A stretch of DNA of 64,000 nt from Cellulomonas gilvus ATCC 13127 (GTDB lineage Bacteria > Actinomycetota > Actinomycetes > Actinomycetales > Cellulomonadaceae): positions 1,860,001-1,924,000 of the forward strand of contig NC_015671.1 in the NCBI RefSeq assembly GCF_000218545.1, written 5' to 3'. This document shows, in pieces, positions 49,334-63,624 of this stretch. The translations under genes were made by a program, and so were the position numbers. The notes below the pieces were generated by a model, which searched no databases, had not been told where the DNA came from, and saw only the letters and a program-made list of their open reading frames with translations. Within the stretch, counting starts at the first letter, position 1, and each line of letters starts with the position of its first letter.

Positions 49334-49996
49334 TCACGCCCAGGTGGTGGACGCCGCCGCCCGCAGCGCCTCGATCTGCGCGGCCGGGTCGTCCGCGCCG
49401 TACACCGCGGACCCGGCGACGAACACGTCGGCGCCCGCCTGCGCGACGCGCGCGATCGTGGACTGCGAGATCCCGCCGTCCACCTGCAGCCATGTACCCG
49501 TGCCGGCCGCGGTGATCGCGTCGCGCGTGCGGCGGATCTTGGCGAGCATGCCCTCGATGAAGGCCTGACCGCCGAAGCCGGGCTCGACCGTCATGACCAG
49601 CACCATGTCCAGCTCGGGCAGCAGGTCGAGGAACGGCTCGACGGGTGACGCGGGCCGCAGCGCCACGCCCGCCCGCACCCCCAGCTCCCGCAGCTCGCGC
49701 GCGAGCCGCACGGGCGCCTGCGTCGCCTCGGCGTGGAACGTCACGGAGGCGGCCCCTGCGCGCGCGAACGCCGGCGCCCACCGGTCGGCGTCGTCGATCA
49801 TGAGGTGCACGTCGAGCGGCACGGGCGAGACCTGTGCGATCCGCTCGACCACGGGGAGCCCGAGCGTGAGGTTCGGCACGAAGTGGTTGTCCATGACGTC
49901 CACGTGCACCAGGTCGGCGTTCGCGATGCGGCCGAGCTCACGCTCGAGGTTGACGAAGTCGGCGGACAGGATGCTGGGGGCGATCTTCACGGCCAC
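49334..49996 (-). CDS. rpe: Ribulose-phosphate 3-epimerase
   Basis: A 220-residue TIM-barrel enzyme interconverting ribulose 5-phosphate and xylulose 5-phosphate. [29 protein letters not shown] and V-D-G-G-I are the metal and phosphate motifs. GTG start at 49996. It ends about 80 bases before the riboswitch. Its substrate also feeds RibB, so the position next to the rib genes makes metabolic sense. Confidence 0.96.
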   Translation of the reverse strand: MAVKIAPSILSADFVNLERELGRIANADLVHVDVMDNHFVPNLTLGLPVVERIAQVSPVPLDVHLMIDDADRWAPAFARAGAASVTFHAEATQAPVRLARELRELGVRAGVALRPASPVEPFLDLLPELDMVLVMTVEPGFGGQAFIEGMLAKIRRTRDAITAAGTGTWLQVDGGISQSTIARVAQAGADVFVAGSAVYGADDPAAQIEALRAAASTTWA

Positions 49997-50032
49997 GCGG
50001 TCAGCCTAGCCATGCGCACCACGGGCCGCGGC

Positions 50033-51619
50033 TCAGCGTCGGCGCAGCAGCGACAGGTGCATCGCGTCGGTGCCGTGCACGTGCGGCCACAGCTGGATGT
50101 CGAGTCGGTCACCGGCCAGGTCGAGCGGTCCGGCCGCGACGTGACGCACCACGGCACGCGCGTCGACCTGCTCGGCCGTGACACCCGCCTTCGCGGCCGC
50201 ACGCAGCGCGTCCGTCACGACGAGACGGGTCTCGGCCAGGTGGGGCGAGCACGTCACGTACGCGACCACGCCACCCGGACGGACCGCGTGCAGCGCCGAG
50301 ACGAGCAGCTCGCGCTGCAGCGCGGCCAGGCCCATGAGGTCCGCGGGCGTCCGGCGCCAGCGCGACTCGGGGCGTCGGCGCAACGCGCCCAGACCCGTGC
50401 ACGGCGCGTCGACCATGACGCGGTCGTAGGACGCCGGCTCAAGCTCCCCGACCGCGCGGCCGTCACCCGTGCGCACCTCCTCGACCGCGGCGGCCGGCAC
50501 GGCGCGCAGCGACTGCTGAACGAGCCGCGCGCGGTGCGGCTGCACCTCGTTGGCCACCAGGCGCGCGCCGCGCCCGGCGGCCACGGCCGCGAGGAGCGCC
50601 GCCTTGCCGCCCGGTCCCGCGCACAGGTCGAGCCAGCGCTCGTCGGGCCCGTCGAGCGGCGCCGCCGTGAGCGCGAGCGCCACCAGCTGGCTGCCCTCGT
50701 CCTGGACACCCGCCCGTCCGGTGCGCACCGCCTCCACGGCCGCCGGGTCACCCCCGCCCGGGAGGACCGCGTACGGCGAGACCGCGCCCCGGCGCGCGTC
50801 CGGTCCGGACTGGACCAGCAGGTCGTCCACCTCCAGGACACCGGGCCGGGCGACGAGCGCCACCCGGGGCGCCTCGTTGTCGGCCGCCAGGAGCGCGGCG
50901 ACGTCGTCGGACTCGCGCGCGTCGCCCACGAGCGCCTCCCGCATCGCCCGGACCACCCACGCGGGGTGGCTGTGCACGGCCGCGAGCCGCGCGACCGCGT
51001 CGTCGCCCGCGGGATCGACCGCGTCACCGATCAGCGCGAGCCACGCGTCGAGGTCCTCGCGTGCGACCGCGCGGAGCACCGCGTTCACGAACTGGGACGC
51101 GCCGGCGCCGGCACGGTCACGCGCGAGCCCAACCGTCTGCGAGACGGCGGCGTGCGCGGGCACGCGCATGCCGAGCAGCTGGTGCGCGCCGAGGCGCAGC
51201 AGGTCCAGCACGGGCGGGTCGATCGCCGTGACGGGGCGACCCGCGGCCTGCTCGACCACCGCGTCGTAGCGGCCGCGCAGCCGCAGCGTGCCGTAGGTCA
51301 GCTCGGTCGCGAACCCCGCGTCGCGGCCGTGGATCCCGCGCTCGCGCAGCAGCGGGGGCAGCACCAGGTTGGCGTAGGAGTCGCTCGCGTCCACGGCCCG
51401 CAGCACGTCGAACGCGACGGCCCGCGCGGGGTCGGCCGCGCGGGCGCGCTGCGACGGCGCCTGCGCCGAGCGCTGCGTCCGGCCCTGCGCGCGCGCCGCA
51501 CCGCGCTGCCGTCCCTGTGCGTCGCGTCGCTCACCGCCGCCGCCCTGACGCGGTCCGCCGCCCTGCCGTGCTCCGCGCGCGCGGTCGCCGCCGGCCGGCG
51601 TGCGCTGCTCGCCGCTCAC
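50033..51619 (-). CDS. rsmB: 16S rRNA (cytosine-967-C5) methyltransferase RsmB
   Basis: A 528-residue enzyme. A long Arg/Gly/Gln-rich disordered N-terminus (~1-60) is followed by a NusB-like RNA-binding domain ([20 protein letters not shown]). The RsmB SAM domain has [23 protein letters not shown] (first Cys) and V-T-C-S-P-H (catalytic Cys). It methylates C967-equivalent in 16S rRNA. GTG overlaps the fmt stop by four bases. Confidence 0.94.
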   Translation of the reverse strand: MSGEQRTPAGGDRARGARQGGGPRQGGGGERRDAQGRQRGAARAQGRTQRSAQAPSQRARAADPARAVAFDVLRAVDASDSYANLVLPPLLRERGIHGRDAGFATELTYGTLRLRGRYDAVVEQAAGRPVTAIDPPVLDLLRLGAHQLLGMRVPAHAAVSQTVGLARDRAGAGASQFVNAVLRAVAREDLDAWLALIGDAVDPAGDDAVARLAAVHSHPAWVVRAMREALVGDARESDDVAALLAADNEAPRVALVARPGVLEVDDLLVQSGPDARRGAVSPYAVLPGGGDPAAVEAVRTGRAGVQDEGSQLVALALTAAPLDGPDERWLDLCAGPGGKAALLAAVAAGRGARLVANEVQPHRARLVQQSLRAVPAAAVEEVRTGDGRAVGELEPASYDRVMVDAPCTGLGALRRRPESRWRRTPADLMGLAALQRELLVSALHAVRPGGVVAYVTCSPHLAETRLVVTDALRAAAKAGVTAEQVDARAVVRHVAAGPLDLAGDRLDIQLWPHVHGTDAMHLSLLRRR

Positions 51620-52554
51620 GCCCCGGCCCCGAGCAGCACGTCGTCGCCCAGGCGCGCACCCCGGGCCCAGTCGGCCGCCGCCATCGCCCGCTTGCCCGCG
51701 GGTGTCACGTCTCCCAGCCGCACCGCCTGACCGCCTGTCCCGACGAGAACGTCTCGCCTGCCCACGCGCACCTGCCCGGGCGCGAGGTCGTCCGCCTCGG
51801 CCACCGGCACCACGGGGCCCACACCCAGCCGTGCGCCGTCGGGCAGCGTCGTCCACGCGCCGGGCGCGGGCGTGCAGGCGCGAATGCGGCGGTCGACGAC
51901 GTGCGCGGGATGGGCCCAGCGCACGCGCGCGTCGTCGGACTCGATCTTGGGGGCGTGGCTCACGCCGTCCGTCGGCTGCGCGACGGGCTGCAGCACGCCG
52001 TCCTCGAGCGCGTCGAGCGTGCGGACCAGGAGCGTGGCACCCGCGACCGCGAGCCGGTCCAGCAAGTCGCCCGCGGTGTCCCTCGGCCGGATCGTCTCGG
52101 TCAGCATCCCGAGCACGGGACCCGTGTCCAGACCGCGTTCGAGCCTGAACGTCGTCGCGCCCGTGACCTCGTCGCCCGCCATGATCGCGTGCTGCACGGG
52201 CGCGGCACCACGCCAGGCCGGCAGCACCGAGAAGTGCAGGTTCACCCAGCCGTGCGGGGGTGCGTCCAGCAGCGCGGGCGGCACCAGGTTGCCGTACGCG
52301 ACCACGGGCGCGGCGTCGACGCCCAGCGCGCGGATCTGGTCCACCACGGCGTCGTCGCGCAGCGTCGCGGGGGTCAGCACCGGGATGCCGGCCTCCTCGG
52401 CACGCGCGCGCACCGGGCTCGGGACCAGCGTGCGGCCGCGGCCGGCGCGCGCGTCCGGGCGGGTGAGGACCGCGACCACCTCGTGCCGCGAGGCGATCAG
52501 GGCGTCGAGGCTCGCCAGCGCGGGCAGGGGCGTTCCGGCGAACAACAGGCGCAT
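51616..52554 (-). CDS. fmt: Methionyl-tRNA formyltransferase
   Basis: A 312-residue enzyme formylating initiator Met-tRNA with 10-formyl-THF. N-terminal [12 protein letters not shown], catalytic region [16 protein letters not shown], and D-T-G-P-V-L-G-M are present, plus the C-terminal OB-like domain (V-V-G-T-G-G-Q-A-V). ATG 52554. Downstream of the HAD gene by 49 bases and overlapping rsmB. Confidence 0.96.
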   Translation of the reverse strand: MRLLFAGTPLPALASLDALIASRHEVVAVLTRPDARAGRGRTLVPSPVRARAEEAGIPVLTPATLRDDAVVDQIRALGVDAAPVVAYGNLVPPALLDAPPHGWVNLHFSVLPAWRGAAPVQHAIMAGDEVTGATTFRLERGLDTGPVLGMLTETIRPRDTAGDLLDRLAVAGATLLVRTLDALEDGVLQPVAQPTDGVSHAPKIESDDARVRWAHPAHVVDRRIRACTPAPGAWTTLPDGARLGVGPVVPVAEADDLAPGQVRVGRRDVLVGTGGQAVRLGDVTPAGKRAMAAADWARGARLGDDVLLGAGA

Positions 52555-52603
52555 GGGCCCGATCCTACGAGCGCCGGGAGGGGCCGGGCGCCGCGGCGTC
52601 CGG

Positions 52604-53248
52604 TCAGGCGGTGACGTCGCGGACGGGCAGGCCGCGCGCGCACAGCTGCCGGCGCAGCTCGTCGGCCCCGGTGAACGGCACCGCGTCGAGACCGACCGCG
52701 GCGGCGCCCGCGACGTTCTCGGGGCTGTCGTCGACGAACACCGTGCGCGCCGGCTCGAGCCCGAACCGCTCGATCGCCAGGCGGAAGAACGCCGGATCGG
52801 GCTTGAGCATCCCCACCTCTCCCGAGACGAGCACGCCCCGCAGCAGGCCGATCGCCGGCGCCGCGGGCTGCGCGCACGCGAAGTGCTCGGCGGACCAGTT
52901 GGTCAGGCCGTACAGCGCGACGCCCGCCGCGTGCAGCTCGGCGACGAGCTCGGCCGACCCGGGCACCGGACCCGTGAGCGAGTCGGCGAAGTGGCGCGGG
53001 TACAGCTCCAGCGCCCGGGCGTGCTGCGGAGCCGCGACGGCGACCTCGGCGACCAGGTCCGCCCACGGCGTGCCGCCGTCCGCCCGGCGGTTGAGCGTGG
53101 CGAAGCCGACCTGCGCGAACATCGCCTCGACGTCCGCACGCGCCATGCGACCGGCGTACGGACCGAAGGGGTCCCAGCCCACCAGCACGTCGCCCAGGTC
53201 GAGCAGGACCGCGCGCGGCGCGTCATCACGCGCGGCACGCACGCTCAT
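52604..53248 (-). CDS. HAD-IA hydrolase
   Basis: A 214-residue haloacid-dehalogenase-like hydrolase. Motif [13 protein letters not shown] (DxGDV, again with the second Asp altered), motif II Y-G-L-T-N-W-S, motif III Lys (M-L-K-P-D-P), motif [11 protein letters not shown]. It resembles YihX-type phosphatases. ATG overlaps the priA stop. Substrate unknown; position between priA and fmt is common in this group. Confidence 0.9.
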   Translation of the reverse strand: MSVRAARDDAPRAVLLDLGDVLVGWDPFGPYAGRMARADVEAMFAQVGFATLNRRADGGTPWADLVAEVAVAAPQHARALELYPRHFADSLTGPVPGSAELVAELHAAGVALYGLTNWSAEHFACAQPAAPAIGLLRGVLVSGEVGMLKPDPAFFRLAIERFGLEPARTVFVDDSPENVAGAAAVGLDAVPFTGADELRRQLCARGLPVRDVTA

Positions 53249-55329
53249 GCGAGGTCCGCGGGGTCCAGCTGCACGCGCGCCGTGCCGCCCTCGCGCTTGG
53301 CGGAACGCACCGCGACCGACGCCCCGAGCGACGTGGCCAGCGCACCGCCCGCCGCGCGCGGCACCCGGAGCAGCGCGCGGACGTCGGGCTCGAACGCGCC
53401 GCGCTCGGCACCGGGGACGGGCACGGGGCCGAGCACGTCGAGCCCGGGCGCGCTCACCCGGCGCACGACGGCCTCCACCGCGTCGCGCGTACCCGTGACC
53501 GAGGCCATCCGCACCGCGGGAGGCAGACCCAGGTCGGCACGCTCGTCGAGCTCCCGCTGCGCGAGCGCGACCGGGTCCCAGCGCACGAGCGCCTGGGTGA
53601 CGCGCGGTTCGGCGTCGCCGACCAGGAGCACCACTCCTCCGTCCCGGGACGGCCGCACGAGAGCGGCGGCCGCGAGCCAGCGGCGCAGCGCCTCCGGGAG
53701 CAGACCCATCGCGGACCCGGCGGTCGCCACCGCCGCGTCCAGCAGCACCGCGGCCGCGTAGCCCGACGGCGCGACCGGCTCGGCCCCCGGCGTCGCGACG
53801 ACCAGCGCGGGACGGTCCTTGATCTCGGCGACCACGCCCGCCGCGGCACGTGCGCCCGAGACCACCACCGGGACGCTCGGGAACGCCCGACCCAGCTCCT
53901 CCGCGGTCCGCTCGGAGCCCACCCGGACCGAGCGCAGCGTGGCCGCACCGCACTCGTCGCACCGCCAGTCGGTCGCCATGCGGCCGCACCACCCGCACGT
54001 GGGTGACCCGTCGGCCCGCGCGAGGCCGAGCGGGCCGTGGCACGCGGGGCAGCGTGCCGCCGCGCGACACCGCCCGCACGCGACCGCGGGCACGTACCCC
54101 GCACGGGGTGTCTGCACCAGCACGGGGCCATCGGCCAACCGGTCGCGGATCGTGCGCCACGCGGGTGTGGGCAGGCGTGCTGCCGCGGCCGGGCCCTCGC
54201 GCGCGAGCTCGCTCGACGTGAGGGCCTGCACGCGTGGCGTGCGCGCCCGCAGCCGCGGGCGGTCGGCACTGACGTCGTGCGCCCACCCGGTCGCGACCCA
54301 GGCCTGCGCCTCGACCGTGCGGCCGTGCCCACCCACCAGCAGCGCCGCCGACTCGAGGTCCGAGCGCAGCGCGAGCACGTCGCGCACGTGCGGGTACGGC
54401 GCGCGGGGCTCGGCGTGCAGCGCGTCGCCGTCGTCCCAGCAGACCACCAGGCCGAGGTCGCGCACGGGCGCGAACGCCGCCGCGCGCGTCCCCACCACCA
54501 CGTCGGCCAGGCCCCGGGAGACGGCCAGGAATGCGCGGTACCGCGGTGCCGGACCGTCGTCGGCCGTCAGGCGCACCACCCCACCGCGCTGTCCGGGGAC
54601 CCAGCGCGGGACACCGGCCGACTCGAGCGCCGCGAGCACGCGCTCGACGTCGCGCGCGTCCGGCGCCACGACGAGCGCGCCGCGCCCGCCCAGCACGCAC
54701 GCCGCGACCGCCTGCGCGACCGCGTCAGGCCACCGCTGCCCCGGTCCGCCGGGCAGCGCGGTCCACACCGCGCGCGGCGCCCCGCCCGCGGTCACGTGCT
54801 GCAGGAACGCCGGACCGCCTCGGTGGTCGGCCCATGCCGTCGCCGCCGGGTCGGGCGGTGGAACCGGGGCCGGCTCGCCCACGGGCTCGGCCTCGACGCG
54901 CGCGTGGCGCGGCGGCACCGCGAGGCGCAGGACGTCCGCGAGCGTGCCCGCCCACCGGTCGGCGACCGCGCGGGCCAGGCGGGCCACGGCGGGCGTGAGC
55001 ACCTGCTCGCCGGACACGACACGCCGCAGCGGGACCAGCGGACCGTCGTGGTCCGCCTCCTCGACGCGCTCGAGCACCCAGCCGTCGACGTCCTGTCCCC
55101 CGAACCGCACCTTGACGCGCGTGCCCGGCCGGGCGTCGTCCGCCATGGCCGCGGGCACCAGGTACTCGAACGCGCGGTCCAGGTGGGCCGGTGACAGGTC
55201 GATGCACACGCGCGCGACCGGGAGCTCCTCGGCGACCGTGACCCCGACCGCCCTGGGGCGGCGGCGTACGCGCGGCGCGGGCACGCCGTCGAGCGTCAGC
55301 TGCTCGGGCGTCGGGTCCACGGCACTCAT
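53245..55329 (-). CDS. priA: PriA-like primosomal protein without helicase motifs
   Basis: A 694-residue PriA homologue with 3'BD and winged-helix parts, and a zinc-binding region (C-G-R-C, C-P-A-C, C-G-W-C, C-D-E-C). Where Walker A should lie is A-L-P-G-G-P-G-Q-R-W, without GKT. The DEAH box is replaced by V-V-C-W-D-D-G-D-A. This loss is known in actinobacterial PriA, which is annotated as an inactive or structural replication-restart factor. ATG 55329 is used; a GTG 21 bases upstream is possible. Lies 60 bases after metK. Confidence 0.92.
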   Translation of the reverse strand: MSAVDPTPEQLTLDGVPAPRVRRRPRAVGVTVAEELPVARVCIDLSPAHLDRAFEYLVPAAMADDARPGTRVKVRFGGQDVDGWVLERVEEADHDGPLVPLRRVVSGEQVLTPAVARLARAVADRWAGTLADVLRLAVPPRHARVEAEPVGEPAPVPPPDPAATAWADHRGGPAFLQHVTAGGAPRAVWTALPGGPGQRWPDAVAQAVAACVLGGRGALVVAPDARDVERVLAALESAGVPRWVPGQRGGVVRLTADDGPAPRYRAFLAVSRGLADVVVGTRAAAFAPVRDLGLVVCWDDGDALHAEPRAPYPHVRDVLALRSDLESAALLVGGHGRTVEAQAWVATGWAHDVSADRPRLRARTPRVQALTSSELAREGPAAAARLPTPAWRTIRDRLADGPVLVQTPRAGYVPAVACGRCRAAARCPACHGPLGLARADGSPTCGWCGRMATDWRCDECGAATLRSVRVGSERTAEELGRAFPSVPVVVSGARAAAGVVAEIKDRPALVVATPGAEPVAPSGYAAAVLLDAAVATAGSAMGLLPEALRRWLAAAALVRPSRDGGVVLLVGDAEPRVTQALVRWDPVALAQRELDERADLGLPPAVRMASVTGTRDAVEAVVRRVSAPGLDVLGPVPVPGAERGAFEPDVRALLRVPRAAGGALATSLGASVAVRSAKREGGTARVQLDPADLA

Positions 55330-55389
55330 CTCACCATCGAGCGGCCACACCGCGGCACGGCGCCGGTGCGGCTCACCCGCGGGGATCGC

Positions 55390-56589
55390 TCAGCGGACCG
55401 CCGCGCGGAGCTCGTCGACCCGGTCGGTGCGCTCCCACGTGAAGTCCGGCAGCTCCCGGCCGAAGTGCCCGTAGGCGGCGGTCTGCCGGTAGATCGGCCG
55501 CTGCAGCTCGAGGCGGCGGATGATCGCCGCGGGCCGCAGGTCGAAGACCTGCCGGATCGCGTCCGTGAGGACGTCGTACGTGACGACACCGGTGCCGAAC
55601 GTCTCGACGTACAGGCCCACCGGGTGCGCCTTGCCGATGGCGTAGGCCACCTGCACCTCGCAGCGGCGCGCGAGCCCCGCGGCGACGACGTTCTTGGCGA
55701 CCCAGCGCGTCGCGTAGGCCGCCGACCGGTCCACCTTCGACGGGTCCTTGCCCGAGAACGCGCCACCGCCGTGCCGCGCGTAGCCGCCGTACGTGTCGAC
55801 GATGATCTTGCGCCCGGTCAGGCCGGCGTCACCCTGCGGGCCCCCGACGACGAACTGGCCGGTCGGGTTGACGTACAGGTCGTACGACGAGACGTCGAGG
55901 TCGACCTGCGCGAGCACGGGCTCGATCACGTGCTCGACGATCGCGGGCCGCAGCACGGTCTCGAGCGCGAGGTCGGGCTCGTGCTGCGTCGAGAGCACGA
56001 GCGCGTCCAGCCCCACCGGGCGGTCACCCTCGTAGCGGATGGTGACCTGCGTCTTGCCGTCGGGGCGCAGGCCGGGCACCTCGCCCGAGCGCCGGACCGC
56101 CGCGAGGCGCTCGGCCAGCCGGTGCGCGAGCCAGATCGGCAGCGGCATGAGCGACGGCGTCTCGTCCGACGCGTAGCCGAACATCAGGCCCTGGTCACCC
56201 GCGCCCTGCGCGTCCAGCTCGTCGTGGTCCTCCGCGTCCTGCCGCAGCTCGAGCGACTTGTCGACGCCCATCGCGATGTCGGGCGACTGCTGGCCGATCG
56301 ACACCGACACGCCGCAGGACTCGCCGTCGAAGCCGATGTGCGAGGACGTGTAGCCGATCTCGCGCACCACCTGGCGGATGATCGCCGGGATCTCCACGTA
56401 CGCCTCGGTCGACACCTCGCCCGCGACGTGCACCAGGCCCGTGGTGACCATGGTCTCCACCGCGACGCGCGCGCCGGGGTCCTGGTCGAGGATCGCGTCG
56501 AGGATCGCGTCGGAGATCTGGTCGCAGATCTTGTCCGGATGGCCTTCCGTCACCGACTCGGACGTGAACAGGCGCATCGGGGAGCTCAT
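55390..56589 (-). CDS. metK: S-adenosylmethionine synthase
   Basis: A 399-residue enzyme making SAM from methionine and ATP. Diagnostic motifs: [43 protein letters not shown], and the C-terminal G-H-F-G-R. Start ATG 56589. Separated from coaBC by 38 bases in a conserved actinobacterial order. Confidence 0.97.
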   Translation of the reverse strand: MSSPMRLFTSESVTEGHPDKICDQISDAILDAILDQDPGARVAVETMVTTGLVHVAGEVSTEAYVEIPAIIRQVVREIGYTSSHIGFDGESCGVSVSIGQQSPDIAMGVDKSLELRQDAEDHDELDAQGAGDQGLMFGYASDETPSLMPLPIWLAHRLAERLAAVRRSGEVPGLRPDGKTQVTIRYEGDRPVGLDALVLSTQHEPDLALETVLRPAIVEHVIEPVLAQVDLDVSSYDLYVNPTGQFVVGGPQGDAGLTGRKIIVDTYGGYARHGGGAFSGKDPSKVDRSAAYATRWVAKNVVAAGLARRCEVQVAYAIGKAHPVGLYVETFGTGVVTYDVLTDAIRQVFDLRPAAIIRRLELQRPIYRQTAAYGHFGRELPDFTWERTDRVDELRAAVR

Positions 56590-56627
56590 GGGCCCAGGGT
56601 AGTCGTGCGCACCGACCGCGCGGGACG

Positions 56628-57827
56628 TCAGCCCAGCGCCCGGACCGCGTCCCAGACCGCATGCGCGACGTCGGCCTTGCTGCCGCGGGCCGCAGCGACG
56701 GTCCGGCCGCTCGCGTCGAGGATCGTCACGTCGTTGTCGGCCGTCCCGAACCCGAGACCGTCGCCCACCGCGTTCACGACGAGGAGGTCGGCGCCCTTGC
56801 GCCGGGCCTTGGCGCGGCCGTGCTCCAGCACGCTGCCCTCGTCGTCACCGGTCTCGGCCGCGAACCCGACGACGACCTGACCTGCGCGCAGGCGCTCGTG
56901 CGCGATCTCGGCCAGCACGTCCACGGTCTCCACGAGCGTGATCGTGGGCACCGGACCACCGGGCTGCTTCTTGATCTTCGCGTCCGCCGGGCTCACGGGC
57001 CGGTAGTCCGCCACGGCCGCGGCCATGACGACCACGTCCGCGTCCTTGCCCGCGGCGCGCACGGCGTCACGCAGCTCGGCCGCCGTGCCGACCGCGACGA
57101 GGTCGGCACCCGGAGGGGCCGCCACGGACAGGTTCGCGCCCACGAGCGTCACGCGCGCGCCGCGCTCGAGCGCGGCGGCGGCCAGCGCCACGCCCTGCCT
57201 GCCCGACGACCGGTTGCCCAGGTAGCGCACGGGGTCGAGGGGTTCACGCGTGCCCCCGGCGGACACGACGACGTGCCGGCCGGCCAGGTCCTGCTCGCGC
57301 ACGGGCTGCACGAGCGCGAGCGCGGCGCGCGCGATCTCGTCCGGCTCGGGCAGCCGACCGGGGCCCGTGTCCGCACCCGTCAGGCGGCCCGACGCGGGGT
57401 CGAGCACGTGCACGCCGCGCGCCCGCAGCGTCGCGACGTTGGCGACCGTCGCCGGGTGCTCCCACATCTCGGTGTGCATCGCGGGCGCGAGCAGCACGGG
57501 AGCGCGGGTGACCAGGAGGGTGGCGGTGAGCAGGTCGTCCGCCCGGCCCGCGGCGGCGCGCGCGAGCAGGTCGGCGGTCGCGGGTGCGACGACGACGAGG
57601 TCTGCCCGCCGGCCGATCGCGACGTGCGCGACCTGGTCCACGTCCTCGAACACGTCCGTCGTGACGGGCTGCCCGGACAGCGCCTCCCAGGTCGGGCGGC
57701 CGACGAACTCGAGCGCCGCGCGGGTGGGTACGACGCGCACGTCGTGCCCCGCCTCACGCAGCAGGCGCAGCAGCAGCACCGCCTTGTACGCGGCGATCCC
57801 GCCGCTCACGCCCAGGACGATGTGCAC
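56628..57827 (-). CDS. coaBC: Bifunctional phosphopantothenoylcysteine decarboxylase/ligase
   Basis: A 399-residue enzyme for two steps of CoA synthesis. N-terminal CoaC flavoprotein: [31 protein letters not shown]-terminal Coa[23 protein letters not shown] and K-I-K-K. Both halves complete. Lies 53 bases after rpoZ. Confidence 0.96.
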   Translation of the reverse strand: MHIVLGVSGGIAAYKAVLLLRLLREAGHDVRVVPTRAALEFVGRPTWEALSGQPVTTDVFEDVDQVAHVAIGRRADLVVVAPATADLLARAAAGRADDLLTATLLVTRAPVLLAPAMHTEMWEHPATVANVATLRARGVHVLDPASGRLTGADTGPGRLPEPDEIARAALALVQPVREQDLAGRHVVVSAGGTREPLDPVRYLGNRSSGRQGVALAAAALERGARVTLVGANLSVAAPPGADLVAVGTAAELRDAVRAAGKDADVVVMAAAVADYRPVSPADAKIKKQPGGPVPTITLVETVDVLAEIAHERLRAGQVVVGFAAETGDDEGSVLEHGRAKARRKGADLLVVNAVGDGLGFGTADNDVTILDASGRTVAAARGSKADVAHAVWDAVRALG

Positions 57828-57880
57828 GCCGGTCGCCCTCGTCTGGTCGGTGCCGCGTCGGTTCAGCAGAGCCGGGAGGC

Positions 57881-58147
57881 TCAGGCCTCCGCGACGGCCT
57901 CGGAGGTCAGCAGGCCGCGGTCGATCTCGCGCATCGCGATCGAGAGCGGCTTCTCCTGCGGACGCGTCTCGACGAGCGGGCCGACGTACTCGAGCAGGCC
58001 CTCGTTGAGCTGCGAGTAGTACGCGTTGATCTGACGCGCGCGCTTGGCCGAGTACAGCACCAGGGCGTACTTGGAGTCCGCACGCTCGAGCAGCTGGTCG
58101 ATGGGCGGGTCGGTGATGCCCGTGGGGGCGGCGACGGTTCCGGACAC
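57881..58147 (-). CDS. rpoZ: DNA-directed RNA polymerase omega subunit
   Basis: An 88-residue omega subunit, with the actinobacterial N-terminal extension ([11 protein letters not shown]) followed by [17 protein letters not shown] and [10 protein letters not shown]. It helps fold the beta-prime subunit. GTG start at 58147. Gap to gmk is 128 bases. Confidence 0.95.
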   Translation of the reverse strand: MSGTVAAPTGITDPPIDQLLERADSKYALVLYSAKRARQINAYYSQLNEGLLEYVGPLVETRPQEKPLSIAMREIDRGLLTSEAVAEA

Positions 58148-58275
58148 GGAAGGACCTCCGGTCGAAGGGTGGGGTGCGAACGGGCGTTCGTCTGACTGAC
58201 GGGCAGTCTACCTGTGCGGCGCGCGCGATCCGGCGCCGGACGCGCGACCGGGATCGGCGCCGCGTGCGACGTGGG

Positions 58276-58842
58276 TCACCCGGCGACGACGCCCATCGCC
58301 GCGACGAGCTCGTCGGTGGCGCGCTGCACGTCGTCGTTCACGATGACCTGGTCGAACTCGGACGCGGCCGCGAGCTCGACGCGCGCGGTCGCCAGCCGCC
58401 GCTCGCGCTCCTCCGCGTCCTCGGTGCCGCGCCCGACGAGGCGGCGGACCAGCTCGTCGAACGACGGCGGCGCGAGGAACACGAAGTGCGCGTCCGGCAT
58501 GGTCTCCCGCACCTGACGGGCACCCTGCAGGTCGATCTCGAGCAGCGCGTGCTGACCGGCAGCGAGGCGCTGCTCGACCGGCCCGCGCGGCGTCCCGTAG
58601 CGGTTGCGACCGTGCACCACCGCCCACTCCAGCAGCTCACCGTCCGCGGCCATGCGGTCGAACTCCGCGGTGGAGACGAAGTGGTAGTGCACGCCGTCGA
58701 CCTCGCCGGGCCGGGGCGACCTCGTCGTCGCCGACACCGATAGCCACACCTGCGGGTAGCGCGCCCGCACGTCCGCGGACACGGTGCCCTTGCCGACGGC
58801 GGTCGGTCCGGCGAGAACGGTCAGCCGGGCGGGCGTCGTCAT
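58276..58842 (-). CDS. gmk: Guanylate kinase
   Basis: A 188-residue kinase converting GMP to GDP. P-loop [12 protein letters not shown] site [13 protein letters not shown] and E-I-D-L-Q-G-A lid region are typical. ATG 58842. Found behind mihF, as in mycobacteria. Confidence 0.96.
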   Translation of the reverse strand: MTTPARLTVLAGPTAVGKGTVSADVRARYPQVWLSVSATTRSPRPGEVDGVHYHFVSTAEFDRMAADGELLEWAVVHGRNRYGTPRGPVEQRLAAGQHALLEIDLQGARQVRETMPDAHFVFLAPPSFDELVRRLVGRGTEDAEERERRLATARVELAAASEFDQVIVNDDVQRATDELVAAMGVVAG

Positions 58843-58935
58843 GCGGGGCAGCGCTCCTCGTGCAGTGGGGTGCGATCGGGCCACCGCACCGCGCACGGCC
58901 GGATCGTCCCGGCCGCGGCGCAGCGCGACCCTATC

Positions 58936-59247
58936 TCAGCCGAACCGCTTGACGAGCTCGGCCACCTGGTGCGGGCCGAGGCCGCGCACGCGCCGGGTCT
59001 CGGAGATGCCGATGTCGGACATGATCGCGCGCGCCTTGACCTTGCCCACGCCGGGCAGGGACTCGAGCAGCGAGACGACCTTGAGCTTGCCGATCGTCTC
59101 GTCCTGCTGACCCTGCGTGATCACCTCGGAGAGGCTGCCCTGCGAGTACTTGAGGCGGTTCTTGACCTCAGCACGGGCCTGCCGGGCGGCGGCGGCCTTC
59201 TGCAGCGCTGCAGCGCGCTGTTCGGGAGTCAGCGGAGGGAGTGCCAC
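58936..59247 (-). CDS. mihF: Actinobacterial integration host factor MihF
   Basis: A 103-residue nucleoid-associated protein. Basic N-terminal helix (Q-R-A-A-A-L-Q-K-A-A-A-A-R-Q-A-R-A-E-V-K) and a helix-two-turn-helix (L-L-E-S-L-P-G-V-G-K-V-K-A-R-A-I-M) define it. It bends DNA and is essential in mycobacteria; also needed by phage L5 integrase. GTG 59247 is chosen because GAAGG lies eight bases upstream. A clear promoter with a palindromic spacer is upstream. Confidence 0.95.
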   Translation of the reverse strand: MALPPLTPEQRAAALQKAAAARQARAEVKNRLKYSQGSLSEVITQGQQDETIGKLKVVSLLESLPGVGKVKARAIMSDIGISETRRVRGLGPHQVAELVKRFG

Positions 59248-59315
59248 GCGCGTCACCTTCTCATCCAGAGCTCGAAGCCGAACCGTCGGCCGCAGGCTTG
59301 CGGGCCGTAGTTGTG

Positions 59316-59344
59316 AACCTAGCGACCCCCTGGGGGTCCGGCAA
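59316..59344 (-). promoter_or_regulatory. mihF promoter with palindromic spacer
   Basis: On the minus strand TTGCCG (59344-59339), a 17-base spacer and TAGGTT (59321-59316) form a good housekeeping-type promoter, about 65 bases before the mihF start. The spacer contains the perfect palindrome GACCCCC-A-GGGGGTC (59324-59338). A second palindrome, TGTGTACACA, lies just upstream (59345-59354). Confidence 0.5.
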
Positions 59345-59434
59345 TGTGTACACACGCGTGCACGACTCCCGGGCGTGACGCCGCGACCTGCACGGATGGG
59401 CGGCGCCCCGGAGGACCGGCGCGCGCGGCGCGTG

Positions 59435-60297
59435 TCAGCCGAGCGCTGCGGCCGCCTCGTCGCCCGCCCGGCGGGCGGCGTCACGCAGTCGGGCCACGTC
59501 GGGTCCGGCCTGCAGGACGCCACGCGACGACGACGCGAGGACCTGCCCGCGCGCCGAGCCGAACACCGCCGCGAGCTCGGCCGCCCCCGCGCCCTGGGCG
59601 CCCACGCCCGGCGCCAGCAGCGGGCCGTTGACCGCCGCGAGATCCGTGCCCGTCGCGTGCGCGGCCGCGCCGACCGTGGCCCCGACCACGAGGCCGACCG
59701 ACCCCAGCGGCGTCGCGCCGGCGTTGAGCCGGGCCGCGTGCGCCGCCATCGTCGCGGCCACGGTGGCACCGTCGTCCCCGACCGTCCGTGCGTGCTGGAC
59801 CTCGCCGCCCTCCGGGTTCGACGTGAGGCACAGCACGAACAGGCCACGCCCCGTGGCGGCAGCGAGCTCGACCGCGGGCTGCAGCGAGCCGAACCCGAGG
59901 TACGGCGAGACCGTGAGCGCGTCTCCTGCGAGCGGCGAGCCGTCGCGCAGGAACGCGTCGGCGTACGCACCCATGGTCGAGCCGATGTCGCCGCGCTTGG
60001 CGTCGACGATCACGAGCGTGCCCGACTCGCGGCCCGCGGCGACGACCTCCTCGAGCACCGCGACCCCGCGCGAGCCGTGCCGCTCGAAGAACGCCGCCTG
60101 CGGCTTGACCGCGGCGACCCGTCCGGCCACGGCCTCGAGCACCGTGAGCGAGAACCGGCGCAGCCCGTCGACGTCGTCGGCCAGCCCCCACGACGTCAGG
60201 AGCGAGGCGTGCGGGTCGATGCCGACGCACAGCGGGCCGTGCTCCGCCATGGCCCCCGCGAGCCGCGCACCGAACGGTGCGCGGCTGGTCGGGGCGC

Positions 60298-60301
<4 letters not shown>
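59435..60301 (-). CDS. pyrF: Orotidine 5'-phosphate decarboxylase
   Basis: A 288-residue enzyme producing UMP, of the long actinobacterial PyrF type. C-V-G-I-D-P-H at the N-terminus, V-K-P-Q-A-A-F-F-E, and the catalytic [13 protein letters not shown] are visible. GTG overlaps the carB stop by four bases; last gene of the carA-carB-pyrF operon. Confidence 0.96.

Positions 60302-63623
<3,322 letters not shown>

Positions 63624-63624
<1 letters not shown>

Noticed and set aside
53245..55329. PriA as a broken gene because of missing Walker A
   Set aside because: Loss of helicase motifs is a known feature of actinobacterial PriA, and the frame and zinc cysteines are intact.
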